38,190 nucleotides of DNA from Micromonospora sp. KC213 (GCF_004348325.1 NZ_SMKF01000041.1:1-38190); one strand, 5' to 3'; positions 8,373 through 16,720 are shown, counted from the first letter of the stretch. Program-made: numbers and translations. Notes: generated by a model from the letters alone, not told the origin.

Positions 8373-9014
8373 TCAGTTGGCCTCCGCGGCTACCCGCACC
8401 CCGAAGCCGACCAGCACCACACCCGTCACGCGGTCCAGCAGGCGCCGGACGCGAGGCCGCTCGAAGACCGAGCGCGCCCTGGAGACGAGGTAGGCATAGA
8501 ACCCGAGCCAGGTCAGCGTCAGCGCGGCGTGCAGCAGGACCAGCAGGCCCAGGCCGGTCGGCGTGGGCAGTTCGGGTGGGGCCAGGGTCGGCAGCAGCCC
8601 GGTGTAGAAGACGGCGATCTTCGGATTGAGGAGATTGGTGGTCAGGCCCGTCAGGTACGCTCGCGCTGAGGGGGTGGCCGTCGATCCGGCGGTCCGCGGC
8701 GCGGGACGGCGGCTTTGCCAGAGGGCCTGCACCCCGAGGAAGACCAGGTATGCGGCGCCCAGGATCTTGACGACGAAGTACGCCTCCGCCGAGGCCGCGA
8801 GGATCGCCGCCAGCCCGACGACTGTGAACACACCCCACACGAGCAGCCCGGTGGTGATCCCGGCGGCGGTGCGCAAAGCAGCCGCTCGACCGGAGGCGAT
8901 CGCACGCTTGGTGACCACCGCCATGTCCGGCCCCGGCACCACGGTCAGCAGGCCGAGCACACCAACCGCTATGGCTGTCTGCATCCACACGAAGTCAGTC
9001 TGCTGGGAAGCCAT
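8373..9014 (-). CDS. LysE family amino-acid/metabolite exporter
   Basis: A 213-residue inner-membrane protein with about six hydrophobic segments. The family signature PGPDMAVVTKRAIASGR follows the first helix, and NLLNPKIAVFYTGLLP marks the central NPK motif. The LysE/RhtB family exports lysine, homoserine, threonine and other small metabolites; the substrate cannot be read here. The start is taken as the ATG before ASQQTD. There is no strong ribosome site, and an ATG 11 codons further in (MQTAIAVG) is an alternative. Upstream gene of a probable two-gene operon with the MOSC protein. Confidence 0.9.
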   Translation of the reverse strand: MASQQTDFVWMQTAIAVGVLGLLTVVPGPDMAVVTKRAIASGRAAALRTAAGITTGLLVWGVFTVVGLAAILAASAEAYFVVKILGAAYLVFLGVQALWQSRRPAPRTAGSTATPSARAYLTGLTTNLLNPKIAVFYTGLLPTLAPPELPTPTGLGLLVLLHAALTLTWLGFYAYLVSRARSVFERPRVRRLLDRVTGVVLVGFGVRVAAEAN

Positions 9015-9205
9015 CACAGCTGGTATGTGACAACGATCATGATCGCGCGTGCCCACGGCATCATCGATGCCCTGACCAGCACGAACGTGATGACCTGATC
9101 AAGCGGCAAACGTACGGACGCGCGGGCTTCACCCTCCTACGACATCGCATCCTCATCGGATAGCCAGCACCGTCCGTCACCACCGAATGTGAGACAGAGC
9201 CGAAC

Positions 9206-9600
9206 CTACGCAGTCCCTCCTGATGGCCGCTCCCCGCGCGTGCGGGGGTGGTCCGGCGGATGGGAGCCCTGGGGTTCCTGGACGGGCAGCGCGAGTGCGG
9301 CTTGGAGGGCGGTGTCCAGGAAGGCGAGGGTGTCGCGGCGGCGGGCCAGCGGACTTCGGTAGCTGCGGCGACCCTCAGCACCGTCGGTGCGCAGCCACAA
9401 GCTCTCGGCAATGAGGCTCTCCGCCTCGGCCAACGCTGCCATGTCCCGCGACTCGGGCTCTAGGCGTCGATCGGTCACCGCGACGAAGTCGATGTCGCTG
9501 GCCGTGCTGAGCCGACCGCGCCCGGCACCGCGGGGACGAAAGCCGTCCAAGACGCTCCGACCGACCTCGACCGGAAGACCATCGCCAGGCATGCAGGCCA
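9206..9600 (-). pseudogene. Decayed nucleotidyltransferase (aminoglycoside adenylyltransferase-like)
   Basis: The minus-strand frame preserves one clear motif, a DGFRP...ASDIDFVAVTDRRL stretch (about 9460-9560), matching the nucleotidyltransferase core in which G-S is followed by the metal-binding D-x-D. Here the GS pair reads GR, and the expected ~150-residue middle is missing before a helical tail (RRDTLAFLDTALQAALALP). There is no believable start codon, since the frame runs back into the adjacent reductase gene. I call it a remnant. A divergent, intact small protein is less likely. Confidence 0.45.
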
Positions 9601-9752
9601 ACCTACCGACCGTCCGCAGCATGGAGGGCTGGTGGGAGTCGGTCTTCGGAGCGCCGAACGCGGCGGCGGTCCGCGCTTCCGCTCGGGTCCGTCCGGCCCG
9701 AATGTCCGGCTCGCGGCGCGACCCGCAGTCCGGTACGACGGGCGCTGCCGCG

Positions 9753-10358
9753 CTACCGGACGCATCGGTAGTACAGGTGGGTGACACCGTCACCGGGGGT
9801 GACCCGGATGGGCTCCAGTTCCTTCCAGCCGGCACCGATGTGGTCCCACAGCCGGACTCCGGTGCCGAGCAGCACAGGTGTCTGGTGCAGGTGCAGTTCG
9901 TCGAGCAGCCCGGCGGCGATGGCCTGCTGGACGATGCTGGCTCCACCCGACAGGAACACGTCACGGCCCTCGGCCGCCTCGGTGGCCTGCTTGATCGCGG
10001 ATGCCAGCCCGTCGGTGACGAACGTGAAGGTGGTGCCGGTGCGGTGCAGCGGCTCGCGTTCGCGGTGGGTGACCACGAACACCGGGGCGCGAAACGGTGG
10101 TTCCTCGCCCCAGGGCTCCTCGCCGAAGTCGAACATGGTGCGGCCCATCACGTAGGCGCCGGTGCTGGTGAACTCATCGGCGACCAGATCTGAGGAGACC
10201 GAGTGCTGGCCGCCGGTCATGCCCTGTCGTTCGCGCCAGGCGGCCAGGCCGAACACCCAGTTGTGCACCCGGTTGTGCACCGGGAACCATTGTTCGGGAT
10301 CGCTTGCGCCGACGTAACCGTCGACCGAGATCGACATTGCCGCGACAACCTTGCTCAT
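9753..10358 (-). CDS. Dihydrofolate reductase family protein (RibD C-terminal domain)
   Basis: A 201-residue cytosolic reductase-fold protein. The opening VVAAMSISVDGYVGA is the usual start of this group. Further landmarks are the Y-V-MGRTMFDFGEEPWG segment (about 90-103), FVVTHRERE and the nucleotide-binding DVFLSGGASIVQQAIAAGLLDELHLHQTPVLLGTG (about 133-167). Such stand-alone RibD_C proteins are widespread; most have no known substrate and are not true folate enzymes. The gene is divergent from a TetR regulator, with palindromes in between, so it is probably the regulator's target. A short LAxGKRKPVAW-like peptide-coding stretch just upstream is not a recognised gene. Confidence 0.9.
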   Translation of the reverse strand: MSKVVAAMSISVDGYVGASDPEQWFPVHNRVHNWVFGLAAWRERQGMTGGQHSVSSDLVADEFTSTGAYVMGRTMFDFGEEPWGEEPPFRAPVFVVTHREREPLHRTGTTFTFVTDGLASAIKQATEAAEGRDVFLSGGASIVQQAIAAGLLDELHLHQTPVLLGTGVRLWDHIGAGWKELEPIRVTPGDGVTHLYYRCVR

Positions 10359-10428
10359 CGGGCACCACCCTGAAAGAGCCAGGCCACGGGCTTGCGCTTT
10401 GCCATGATGCTTCCTTGTCCAGTAAACC

Positions 10429-10452
10429 GCTACACGCCAGGTGTCGTGTAGC
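10429..10452. promoter_or_regulatory. Palindrome 1 in the RibD-like/TetR intergenic region
   Basis: Inverted repeat GCTACACG-8 nt-CGTGTAGC. Its right half contains TGTCGTGTAG, which shares the GTGTCGTG core with the two palindromes nearer the TetR gene. Possible TetR-family operator, placed to control the reductase gene. Confidence 0.5.
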
Positions 10453-10460
10453 TTCGACTA

Positions 10461-10479
10461 ACGACACGGTACGTGTCGT
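10461..10479. promoter_or_regulatory. Palindrome 2, probable main TetR operator
   Basis: ACGACACG-GTA-CGTGTCGT, two perfect 8-nt arms with a 3-nt centre, 51 nt before the TetR start codon and about 100 nt before the reductase start. Size and symmetry are typical of a TetR-dimer site. Confidence 0.65.
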
Positions 10480-10495
10480 GTCTTCCGACTGTCAA

Positions 10496-10511
10496 CACGA
10501 CACGTGCCGTT
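10496..10511. promoter_or_regulatory. Palindrome 3, imperfect copy of the operator core
   Basis: The stretch ACGACACGTGCCGT is centred on CACGTG with one mismatched pair, and shares ACGACACG with palindrome 2. It lies 19 nt upstream of the TetR start, consistent with autorepression by blocking transcription start. Confidence 0.5.
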
Positions 10512-10529
10512 TCTTGTTAGAGTGCCGCC

Positions 10530-11123
10530 ATGCCCGCCTCGCCCAACCCGCTGCGCCGGAACGAGTCCAGCCGCCGGGCCATCCTGGACGCAGCGCTGAA
10601 GCTGTGCGCCGAGGTCGGCTACGGTCGGCTCACCATCGAGGCCATCGCCGCTCGGGCCGGGGTGAGCAAGAAGACGATCTACCGCTGGTGGCCGTCCAAA
10701 GGAAGGGTCATCCTGGAGGCCGTCGACGACGTGGCGACCGTGGTGGCCGACTACCCGGACACCGGCGATCTCGCCACCGACCTGCACACCCAGCTCACCG
10801 CGGTCATCGACCTACTCACCCCGCCGGACCGCTCCCCCGTCGTCGGGCTGATCGCCGAAGCCCTGCACGATGCGGATCTGGCACAGCAACTGCGGGAACG
10901 GCTCATCCGGCCGCGCATCGCCCAGTTCAAGGAACGGATGCGCCAAGCCCAGCTCAGCGGGCAGGTGGCCGCCGACGCGGACCTGGACCTCGCCGTGGAC
11001 CTGGTATACGGGCCTCTTTATCACCGACTCGTCTTCCACCTCGGCATGCCGGACGCCCGGGAACTGGAGTCGCTGGTCGCGTACGCCCTGCGCGCGCTCG
11101 GCCCGACATCCTCGGCTCGGTGA
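10530..11123 (+). CDS. TetR/AcrR family transcriptional regulator
   Basis: A 197-residue regulator. The DNA-binding domain occupies residues 13-60 (RRAILDAALKLCAEVGYGRLTIEAIAARAG then VSKKTIYRWWPSKG), with the W-W-P-S-K-G ending typical of the TetR_C_11-type subgroup. The remainder is an all-helical ligand domain with RPRIAQFKERMRQAQ and VDLVYGPLYHRLVFHLG, the latter characteristic of that C-terminal group. Divergent from the RibD-like reductase, with three related palindromes between; autoregulation plus control of the reductase is the simplest reading. No ligand can be inferred. Confidence 0.94.
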   Translation: MPASPNPLRRNESSRRAILDAALKLCAEVGYGRLTIEAIAARAGVSKKTIYRWWPSKGRVILEAVDDVATVVADYPDTGDLATDLHTQLTAVIDLLTPPDRSPVVGLIAEALHDADLAQQLRERLIRPRIAQFKERMRQAQLSGQVAADADLDLAVDLVYGPLYHRLVFHLGMPDARELESLVAYALRALGPTSSAR

Positions 11124-11248
11124 CCGCTCCGGTAGCGCCCGGCAACAGCACGCGCCCCGCGAACCCCGAATGATCGTCATCGACTCGGCCTCACCCGGCG
11201 TGGAACGGCACCCCTACCATCAGCACCATCGATGAACGGAGGTGCTCG

Positions 11249-12841
11249 ATGCTCGACCACGGGAGCCCCACCCGTCGGCCACGGATACGGCGGTCACTCG
11301 CGCTCGTCACGGTGGCCGTGTTCGCGGCCACGCTCACCCCGGCGAAACCGGCAGGAGCCACGGCTGCAACGGCCGGGCCGGTCTGGGGCACCTGCCCGCC
11401 CCCGGCCGAAGGTTCCGGGCGCGACGCCCGCCAACAGTGCGCCACACTGCGGCTGCCGCTGGACCATCGCAAGCCGCGTGGCCGCCAGATCGACGTCACG
11501 ATCTCACGGATCGCCACCGCCGAGCCGGGCCTACGGCGCGGCATCCTGCTGTCCAACCCGGGCGGGCCCGGCGGCTCCGGGCTCGACCTGCCCAGCTTCC
11601 TCGCCGCCGCGCTGCCGGCCGAGGTGCTGACCCGCTACGACCTGATCGGGTTCGACCCGCGCGGTGTCGGGGCGAGCACGCCGATCACGTGCGGCATCAC
11701 CGACCCGGTCGCGGTGACCGACCTCATCCTGCCCTACCCGGCGCCGGACGGGTCGATCGCCCGCAACATCGAGTTCGCCCGGACGACGGCGCGCGACTGC
11801 GCGGCGCACTCCGGCGAGTTGCTGCCGCACATCACCACCGCCAACACCGCACGCGACATGGACCGCATCCGGGCCGCGCTCGGCGAGCCGAAGCTGTCGT
11901 ACCTCGGGTACTCATACGGCAGCTACCTCGGCGCGGTCTACACCTCGCTGTTCCCGGGCCGCAGCGACCGGATCATCCTCGACAGCGCGGTCGACCCGAC
12001 CCAGATCTGGCACGGCATCTGGCGGCAGTTCGGCCCGTCCACGGCGGTGCGCTTTCCCGACTTCACCGCCTGGGCCGCCGCCCGCAACGACGGGTACGCG
12101 CTGGGCACGACACCGGCGGCGGTGACCCGAACCTATTACGCGACCGCCGCGAAGCTGGACCGCGAGCCGGTCGTGACGCCAGAGTTCGTGCTCACCGGCA
12201 ACGTCTACCGCGCGATCACTCGCGCCCTGCTGTACGACGACCGCAACTTCCCGCTGCTCGCCACGATCTGGCAGGAACTCGCCCAGGCGACGCCACCGGC
12301 GGCCCTGGCCGCGCTGCGACGACGGGCAGCAGCCGCCCAGGTACCGGCCGACAACAGCATCGCCGTCCTCTACGCGATCGCCTGCGGCGACGTGGCGTGG
12401 TCGCGCGATGTCGACCGGTACGCCCGCGACGTGGCCGTCGACCGCCGGCTGTTCCCGATCACCGCCGGCATGCCGGCCAACCTCTGGCCGTGCGTGTTCT
12501 GGCCGAACCGCCCGCTGGAACCACCGGTGGCGGTGACCGGCAAGGGGCCACGCAACGTGCTGATCCTGCAGAACCTGCGTGACCCGGCGACCGGCTGGCG
12601 GTCCGCGTTCGGGCTGCGCCAGGCGCTGGACCGACGGGCCGCGATGGTCACCCAGGACGCGGGCGGGCACGGGGTGTACGGCATCCGGTCCGGTCCGTGC
12701 GCCGCCGACATCGCCACCGCGTTCCTCACCACGGGGACGCTGCCCGACCGGGACCGCTTCTGCCCCGGTCCATCACCCGACGACGTCGGCATCGCGTCAC
12801 TCGCCCCGCCGATACCGTCCGGTCCGCTCGCCGTCCGATAG
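11249..12841 (+). CDS. Secreted alpha/beta hydrolase, TAP-like (tripeptidyl aminopeptidase family)
   Basis: A 530-residue exported serine hydrolase. An Arg-rich N region and hydrophobic core (residues 15-40, ending AKPAGATA) form a Sec-type signal peptide. The alpha/beta-hydrolase fold shows the oxyanion segment LLSNPGGPGGSGLD (101-113), FDPRGVGAST, the nucleophile elbow GYSYGSYLG with Ser222, the acid in NLRDPATGW and the histidine in DAGGHGVYG. The C-terminal TAP-like domain, with paired cysteines, is complete. Relatives include the Streptomyces tripeptidyl aminopeptidases, which release tripeptides from N termini. Esterase activity is an alternative. GGAGG lies 8 nt before the ATG, and a hairpin follows the stop. 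Confidence 0.92.
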   Translation: MLDHGSPTRRPRIRRSLALVTVAVFAATLTPAKPAGATAATAGPVWGTCPPPAEGSGRDARQQCATLRLPLDHRKPRGRQIDVTISRIATAEPGLRRGILLSNPGGPGGSGLDLPSFLAAALPAEVLTRYDLIGFDPRGVGASTPITCGITDPVAVTDLILPYPAPDGSIARNIEFARTTARDCAAHSGELLPHITTANTARDMDRIRAALGEPKLSYLGYSYGSYLGAVYTSLFPGRSDRIILDSAVDPTQIWHGIWRQFGPSTAVRFPDFTAWAAARNDGYALGTTPAAVTRTYYATAAKLDREPVVTPEFVLTGNVYRAITRALLYDDRNFPLLATIWQELAQATPPAALAALRRRAAAAQVPADNSIAVLYAIACGDVAWSRDVDRYARDVAVDRRLFPITAGMPANLWPCVFWPNRPLEPPVAVTGKGPRNVLILQNLRDPATGWRSAFGLRQALDRRAAMVTQDAGGHGVYGIRSGPCAADIATAFLTTGTLPDRDRFCPGPSPDDVGIASLAPPIPSGPLAVR

Positions 12842-12851
12842 ACCGTGACGA

Positions 12852-12900
12852 TCCCGCGCACCAGGATGTTCGGACGGTTGGGCGTCCTGGTGCGCCGGGA
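12852..12900 (+). terminator. Hairpin terminator after the TAP-like hydrolase
   Basis: Arms GCGCACCAGGA (12856-12866) and TCCTGGTGCGC (12885-12895) around an 18-nt loop, 15 nt after the stop codon, with flanking TCCC/GGGA that can extend the stem after a bulge. Confidence 0.7.
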
Positions 12901-12960
12901 CAGGTTCCACCAGCGCTCACGGGGAGCGCGCACGCCTGCCCGGACAGGTCAACCGGGAAG

Positions 12961-12992
12961 GCCCTGACCCGGGACGACGCCCGGGCCAGGGC
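12961..12992 (-). terminator. Hairpin terminator after the PAP2 phosphatase gene
   Basis: Arms GCCCTGACCCGGG and CCCGGGCCAGGGC (one mismatch) with a 6-nt loop, 10 nt past the stop codon of the minus-strand phosphatase gene. Together with the preceding hairpin it insulates two convergent genes. Confidence 0.7.
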
Positions 12993-13001
12993 TCCGATGG
13001 T

Positions 13002-14978
13002 TCAGCTCTTGCGGAGGCGGACCGAGACCGCGGTCTTGACCTGGATCAGCTCGGCCCGGTAGCCCTCGACGCCGGTGAGGGTGACCGTGCCGAACCGCCC
13101 GTTGACCTGCCGGGCCCGCAGCACCGGCACCACCGCGCCCGGTGCCGGCGGGCGCTCCGGGTCGAGGGCGAGCACCAGTTCGGCGCGGGCACCGATGGTC
13201 ACCGGCCGGGTCACCGTCAACGCCGGCCGACCGTCGTCGCGCAGGTTCACCGCCAGTACGGCCCCGTCCGCCTGGCGGTAGTCGCCGTCGACCCGCACCG
13301 GGCCGGCGGCCCGGTCCAGACGCAGCGTGCCGCCGCGTACCTCGACCGGGCCGTGGCCGAGCGCCGTGGCCGAAGCGGCCACCAGGGTGCCGGCCAGCAG
13401 GCGGGTGCCGCCGGTGAAGCTGTTCCGGCCGCTCAGGGTCAGCGTGCCGGTGCCGTTCTTGACCAGCGCGCCAGCACCGTCGATGTCGTTGCGCCAGGTG
13501 TCGGCGGCGTGGAAACCACCGGCGGCGGCGTCCATCGTGACCGTCACCGTGTCTGGCAGCGAGCCGTACCCGTCGGCGGCGGCGAACAGGTTCAGCCGGC
13601 CCCACTGCTCCGGCCCGTCCAGCAGCGGGTAGCCGCCGGGCAGCGCGGTGCTCGCCAGCACCGCGCGGCGCTGCTCGGCGTCCAGGTAGGGCAGCCGGGT
13701 CTCCAACAGCACCTCGGCGCCCTTCGGCACGACCAGCGGGGTGTCCGGGCCGGCCTGCGGAAGAATGTACGTCCACCGGGGCGTGATACGCGCCAGGTTC
13801 GCCGCCCGGTCCGCGTACGGGTCGGTGTCGGGGCCCGCCGAGTGGGCGTACGCGAAGAGGTCGGCGGCGTTGGTGCGGGCCTGGAGGTATTCCGCTGCCT
13901 GGCGGCGGGCGGCCACCTTCAGCTCGGCGTTGGCGGGGTTGCCGAGCACGGCGGCGGCCAGCGCGGTGGCCAGGATCCGCCCGCCGATCACGTCGACCGG
14001 GGAGTGCATGCCGGCGCTGATCCGGCTGTCCGAGACGTCGCTGGCGCGGGCCAGCAGTTCCTGGAACCGCTCCGGAATCGCGTAGGCCAAGGCGAACGCG
14101 GCCAGCCAGGCGGCGTTGGCGTGGCCGCTGGGGAAGCCCCCGTCGTCGGCCGGGGTCTCGGAGCGCTGTCGGAGCAGCTGCGGGGCGACGACGGTGTCGG
14201 CGTCGTAGACCGGCACACCGAGCACCGGGATACCGCCGGTCGGGACCACCCGGTTGTCGTCGCTGAGCCGCCACGGACGCGGGTACCGGTAGGCGGCCTT
14301 GCTCGGGTTGCTGGAGGTGAAGTTGCCTCGGACCGTGTTGACCAACGTGACGACCGTGCCGAGCGCCGAGGCGGTGGAGCCGGCGCCGAGCGCCGACCCG
14401 GCCGGGGCGTCCGGGGGCACGGTGTCGTTGATCCGGGCCGCCGGGACGCCGTCCGGCGCGGAGGTAATCCCGGTGACGGCCAGGGAACCGGCCAGGTACG
14501 GCTCGGCCAGCGGCCCGAGGCCCCGGATCGCGCTGTAGCTCTGGTGCTGCCGGTCGTAGATGAACGCCTGCTTCGCCTCGGCCTCGCTGCGCTCACTCGT
14601 CCGCTTCACCACGTAGCGGATGTTGGCGCGCAGCACCTCCGGGCTGCGGGGCACCCCGTTGTCCCAGGTTGAGCCGGTGCTCCAGAGCTGCTCGAAGCCG
14701 GCGAGGATCCGCACCGCCGCGTTGGTCTGCGGGGTCAGGTTGGCGTTGATGTTCGTGGCGTAGTCGTCCACGAAGGACCGACCCGGGTACTGGGGCGGCG
14801 GTGGCACCTGCCCGGCCTTGACGGTCGCTGCCGTGGCCGGATCGTTCGTCGGGGCGGCGCTCGCCGGGGTGGGGGCCAGCCACTCGCCGGCGACCGGAAG
14901 GACGGCCAGGGCCGCCGAGGTCCCGACCGAGCGGCGCAGGAAGCCGCGCCGGTCCAGAGATGTGTGCGCAGAGGTCAT
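13002..14978 (-). CDS. Tat-exported PAP2 acid phosphatase with autotransporter-type beta-strand repeat
   Basis: A 658-residue exported protein. The N terminus has a twin-arginine signal (DRRGFLRR at 9-16, hydrophobic 18-30, ending TPASA). The PAP2/haloperoxidase-type phosphatase domain contains all three motifs: K227 to RP 234-235 (KAAYRYPRPW), PSGH 283-286, and SR-x5-H-x3-D (SRISAGMHSPVDV, 318-330), so it should be catalytically competent. From about 500 to 560 it carries an autotransporter-associated beta-strand repeat (LVKNGTGTLTLSGRNSFTGG then LLAGTLVAASATALG), normally known from Gram-negative autotransporters, followed by a beta-rich tail to the end. Substrate is unknown. The fusion may anchor or extend the enzyme at the cell surface, which is inference. 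Confidence 0.92.
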   Translation of the reverse strand: MTSAHTSLDRRGFLRRSVGTSAALAVLPVAGEWLAPTPASAAPTNDPATAATVKAGQVPPPPQYPGRSFVDDYATNINANLTPQTNAAVRILAGFEQLWSTGSTWDNGVPRSPEVLRANIRYVVKRTSERSEAEAKQAFIYDRQHQSYSAIRGLGPLAEPYLAGSLAVTGITSAPDGVPAARINDTVPPDAPAGSALGAGSTASALGTVVTLVNTVRGNFTSSNPSKAAYRYPRPWRLSDDNRVVPTGGIPVLGVPVYDADTVVAPQLLRQRSETPADDGGFPSGHANAAWLAAFALAYAIPERFQELLARASDVSDSRISAGMHSPVDVIGGRILATALAAAVLGNPANAELKVAARRQAAEYLQARTNAADLFAYAHSAGPDTDPYADRAANLARITPRWTYILPQAGPDTPLVVPKGAEVLLETRLPYLDAEQRRAVLASTALPGGYPLLDGPEQWGRLNLFAAADGYGSLPDTVTVTMDAAAGGFHAADTWRNDIDGAGALVKNGTGTLTLSGRNSFTGGTRLLAGTLVAASATALGHGPVEVRGGTLRLDRAAGPVRVDGDYRQADGAVLAVNLRDDGRPALTVTRPVTIGARAELVLALDPERPPAPGAVVPVLRARQVNGRFGTVTLTGVEGYRAELIQVKTAVSVRLRKS

Positions 14979-15384
14979 GGCTGCCGACCTTGACTAAGCA
15001 TCATGAACACAGTGGATCATAGGGGCCAACAGCCGATTGCGACAGATCTTCGGATAATCCCCGCCGTGGATGCCTGACCCGAACGCCGGGGCATCCGATG
15101 AGTGGAAGATCATCTATGCTGCGCGATCGAGTCCACAGCACGAGACATCAAGTGGAGCCCGACACCCGCTTCGGTGGTATGCCCTGGCTGTCGGTTGAGC
15201 GGCTGGGCTGCTGGCCTGCTGCGATGGCCTGCGGGTGGTGGGTACTGCTACGGCTGCCGGTGGGGTCTACTCGGCACGCATGACCTTGGCGTGGTCAGTA
15301 ACGACTCGTCTGAACAGGTCATGGCCCGTGCGTCCGGTGTGGCGGAGTGCCCAGTCCTGTGCGGCCTCTTGCTCGTCGTGAGGG
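14979..15384. other. Gene-poor stretch with gene fragments at the left edge of the mosaic region
   Basis: About 400 nt with no intact gene. Bases 14979-15100 should hold the phosphatase promoter. On the minus strand, about 15267-15385, an open stretch without a start reads as a plausible protein tail, with EAAQDWALRHTGRTGHDLF followed by RRVVTDHAKVMRAE and a TAG stop. I do not recognise the family. Its upstream part is replaced by the integrase remnant, which points to a recombination or deletion joint near 15385. Confidence 0.4.
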
Positions 15385-15986
15385 CCGGATTCTGCGTCGC
15401 AGCCGGCCGTGACGCAGAACGCCTCGTAGGTGACGAACTCCTCGGCCTCCGCTGGGAAGACCTTGACCTCACCACCGGAACAGCCAGCATCCGCCGCTCA
15501 CTCCAGCGCACCCGCACCAGCGGCCTCACCCACCTGCCCAAGACCCGCGCCTCCGAACGCCGTATCGCCCTCCCGACCGAATGCCTCCACTCCCTCAAGA
15601 AGCACCAGGAACGGCAGGATAAGGAGCGTGAGAGCGCAGGGTCGGACTGGAGAGACAACGGCCTCGTCTTCCCTACCCCGACCGGTGGACCTCTCGACCC
15701 GGCCAACCTCACGCGCCGCTTCCGCAGCTTCCTCGACCGCGCCGGACTCCGCCGCATCCGCTTCCACGACCTACGCCACACGACTGCTACCCTGCTCATG
15801 AGCAAGGTGTCGACCGTGTCGTGATCAAGGAACTCCTCGGCCACGCCCACATCGGCGTCACCCGCCGGCGTCTACGCCCACGTAAGGCTCCGCCTCCAAC
15901 GCCAAGCCATCGACACCCTCGGCAACGCCCTCGGCCCGACCGACGACGAACCGGAAGACCCGCCCGTCGCAGCCGTCGTCCGCTGA
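15385..15986 (+). pseudogene. Broken tyrosine recombinase (phage/ICE-type integrase), C-terminal catalytic domain
   Basis: The catalytic domain of a tyrosine integrase is readable across three frames. Frame one gives ELLGLRWEDLDL, the LPKTRASERRIALP beta-hairpin lysine, LVFPTPTGGPLDPANL and FHDLRHTTATLLM (the HxxR box). A frameshift near 15797 leads into DRVVIKELLGHAHIGVT, and a second near 15862 into GVYAHVRLRLQRQAIDTLGNA, containing the nucleophile tyrosine, ending at 15986. The N-terminal arm-binding domain and the first catalytic arginine are gone. Two frameshifts plus truncation make it a remnant of a mobile element. Sequencing error could explain one shift but not the missing half. Confidence 0.85.
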
Positions 15987-15987
15987 C

Positions 15988-16008
15988 GTTGCCGTCCCCG
16001 TTGCCGTT
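15988..16008 (+). repeat. GTTGCCGT-type repeat, copy A
   Basis: GTTGCCGTCCCC followed by GTTGCCGTT directly after the integrase remnant's stop codon. Related copies occur in the opposite orientation at 17287-17310 and 18503-18523. Such short repeats after integrase tails may be scars or recombination sites of integrative elements, which is inference. Confidence 0.5.
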
Positions 16009-16013
16009 AAACA

Positions 16014-16052
16014 GAGAAACCGCCGCTGGCGTTTGGCCAGCGGCGGTTCTCC
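16014..16052 (+). terminator. Hairpin terminator after the integrase remnant
   Basis: Arms GAGAAACCGCCGCTGGC and GCCAGCGGCGGTTCTC, complementary except for one extra A, around a short GTTTG loop. It begins 28 nt after the integrase remnant's stop. Confidence 0.8.
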
Positions 16053-16117
16053 GTCTGCTCGGAAGGTGCTCGCCGCCGGGGAGGACTAGGCGAACTTATT
16101 CGAGAGTCACCCAATCC

Positions 16118-16720
16118 TTACAGGTTCCCCCGGATTTCTAGCCAGGAACGAACATTGCTTTCAATCTCTTTGTCTTTGAGGTGAGAGCAGACCCACGGGA
16201 GAGCGGACAGGATCAGCTCAACATCTTGCAGTTCAGAAAACGCTACCTCACCCGCCAGAGTCACTTCACCGCCAACAGGCGCATAGAATCCCTCACCTGG
16301 GTTAAGGTACTCGACTCTCCGAGTTTCCGATTCTGCGATCGCGCGTTCACGCGTGAGGGGAATCTGCTGCAACGCCCACCCTGCAGAACCATCCGGTGTA
16401 AGGATCCGCGGGAGGCCGGGAACCGGAGGATCGAATCGCAGGGCAAGCGCTGCGATTCTGAGCATCCAGTAGGCGCCGATCGCAGCCCTAACGCCCCCAA
16501 GCTTGACAGCCAGCAGAATGGCCTCTGCAGCAAGGTTGAGATCCTCTGCGCGTCTTTCCGGGGTCACCTCTCGGAAGGGAGAGGCGCTGACCTCCAAGGA
16601 CTCGAAGATCGATAGCCACCACTGCGGCGAGGTACCGTCAGGGAAGCGACGGGATACCCAGTCGGCAAGCTGCCCTCTGAGGACGCCTCGCATTTCACGG
16701 AGATCGGAATCTTCCCTCAT
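16118..16720 (-). CDS. Putative immunity protein of the orphan toxin tip
   Basis: A 200-residue predicted cytosolic, mostly helical protein with no signal peptide and no family I recognise. The sequence includes GQLADWVSRRFPDG, LNLAAEAILLAVKLGG, YWMLRIAALALRFDPPVPG and an acidic tail. Its ATG follows the toxin stop with no gap (TAA-ATG), the arrangement expected of a toxin-immunity pair. Its GC content is well below that of the neighbouring core genes, as is the toxin's, indicating shared recent acquisition. The immunity role is inferred from position and size only. Confidence 0.65.
   Translation of the reverse strand: MREDSDLREMRGVLRGQLADWVSRRFPDGTSPQWWLSIFESLEVSASPFREVTPERRAEDLNLAAEAILLAVKLGGVRAAIGAYWMLRIAALALRFDPPVPGLPRILTPDGSAGWALQQIPLTRERAIAESETRRVEYLNPGEGFYAPVGGEVTLAGEVAFSELQDVELILSALPWVCSHLKDKEIESNVRSWLEIRGNL

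Noticed and set aside
10496..10511. CACGTG as an E-box-like or general regulator site
   Set aside because: It forms part of a graded set with the other two palindromes, so a TetR operator is simpler.
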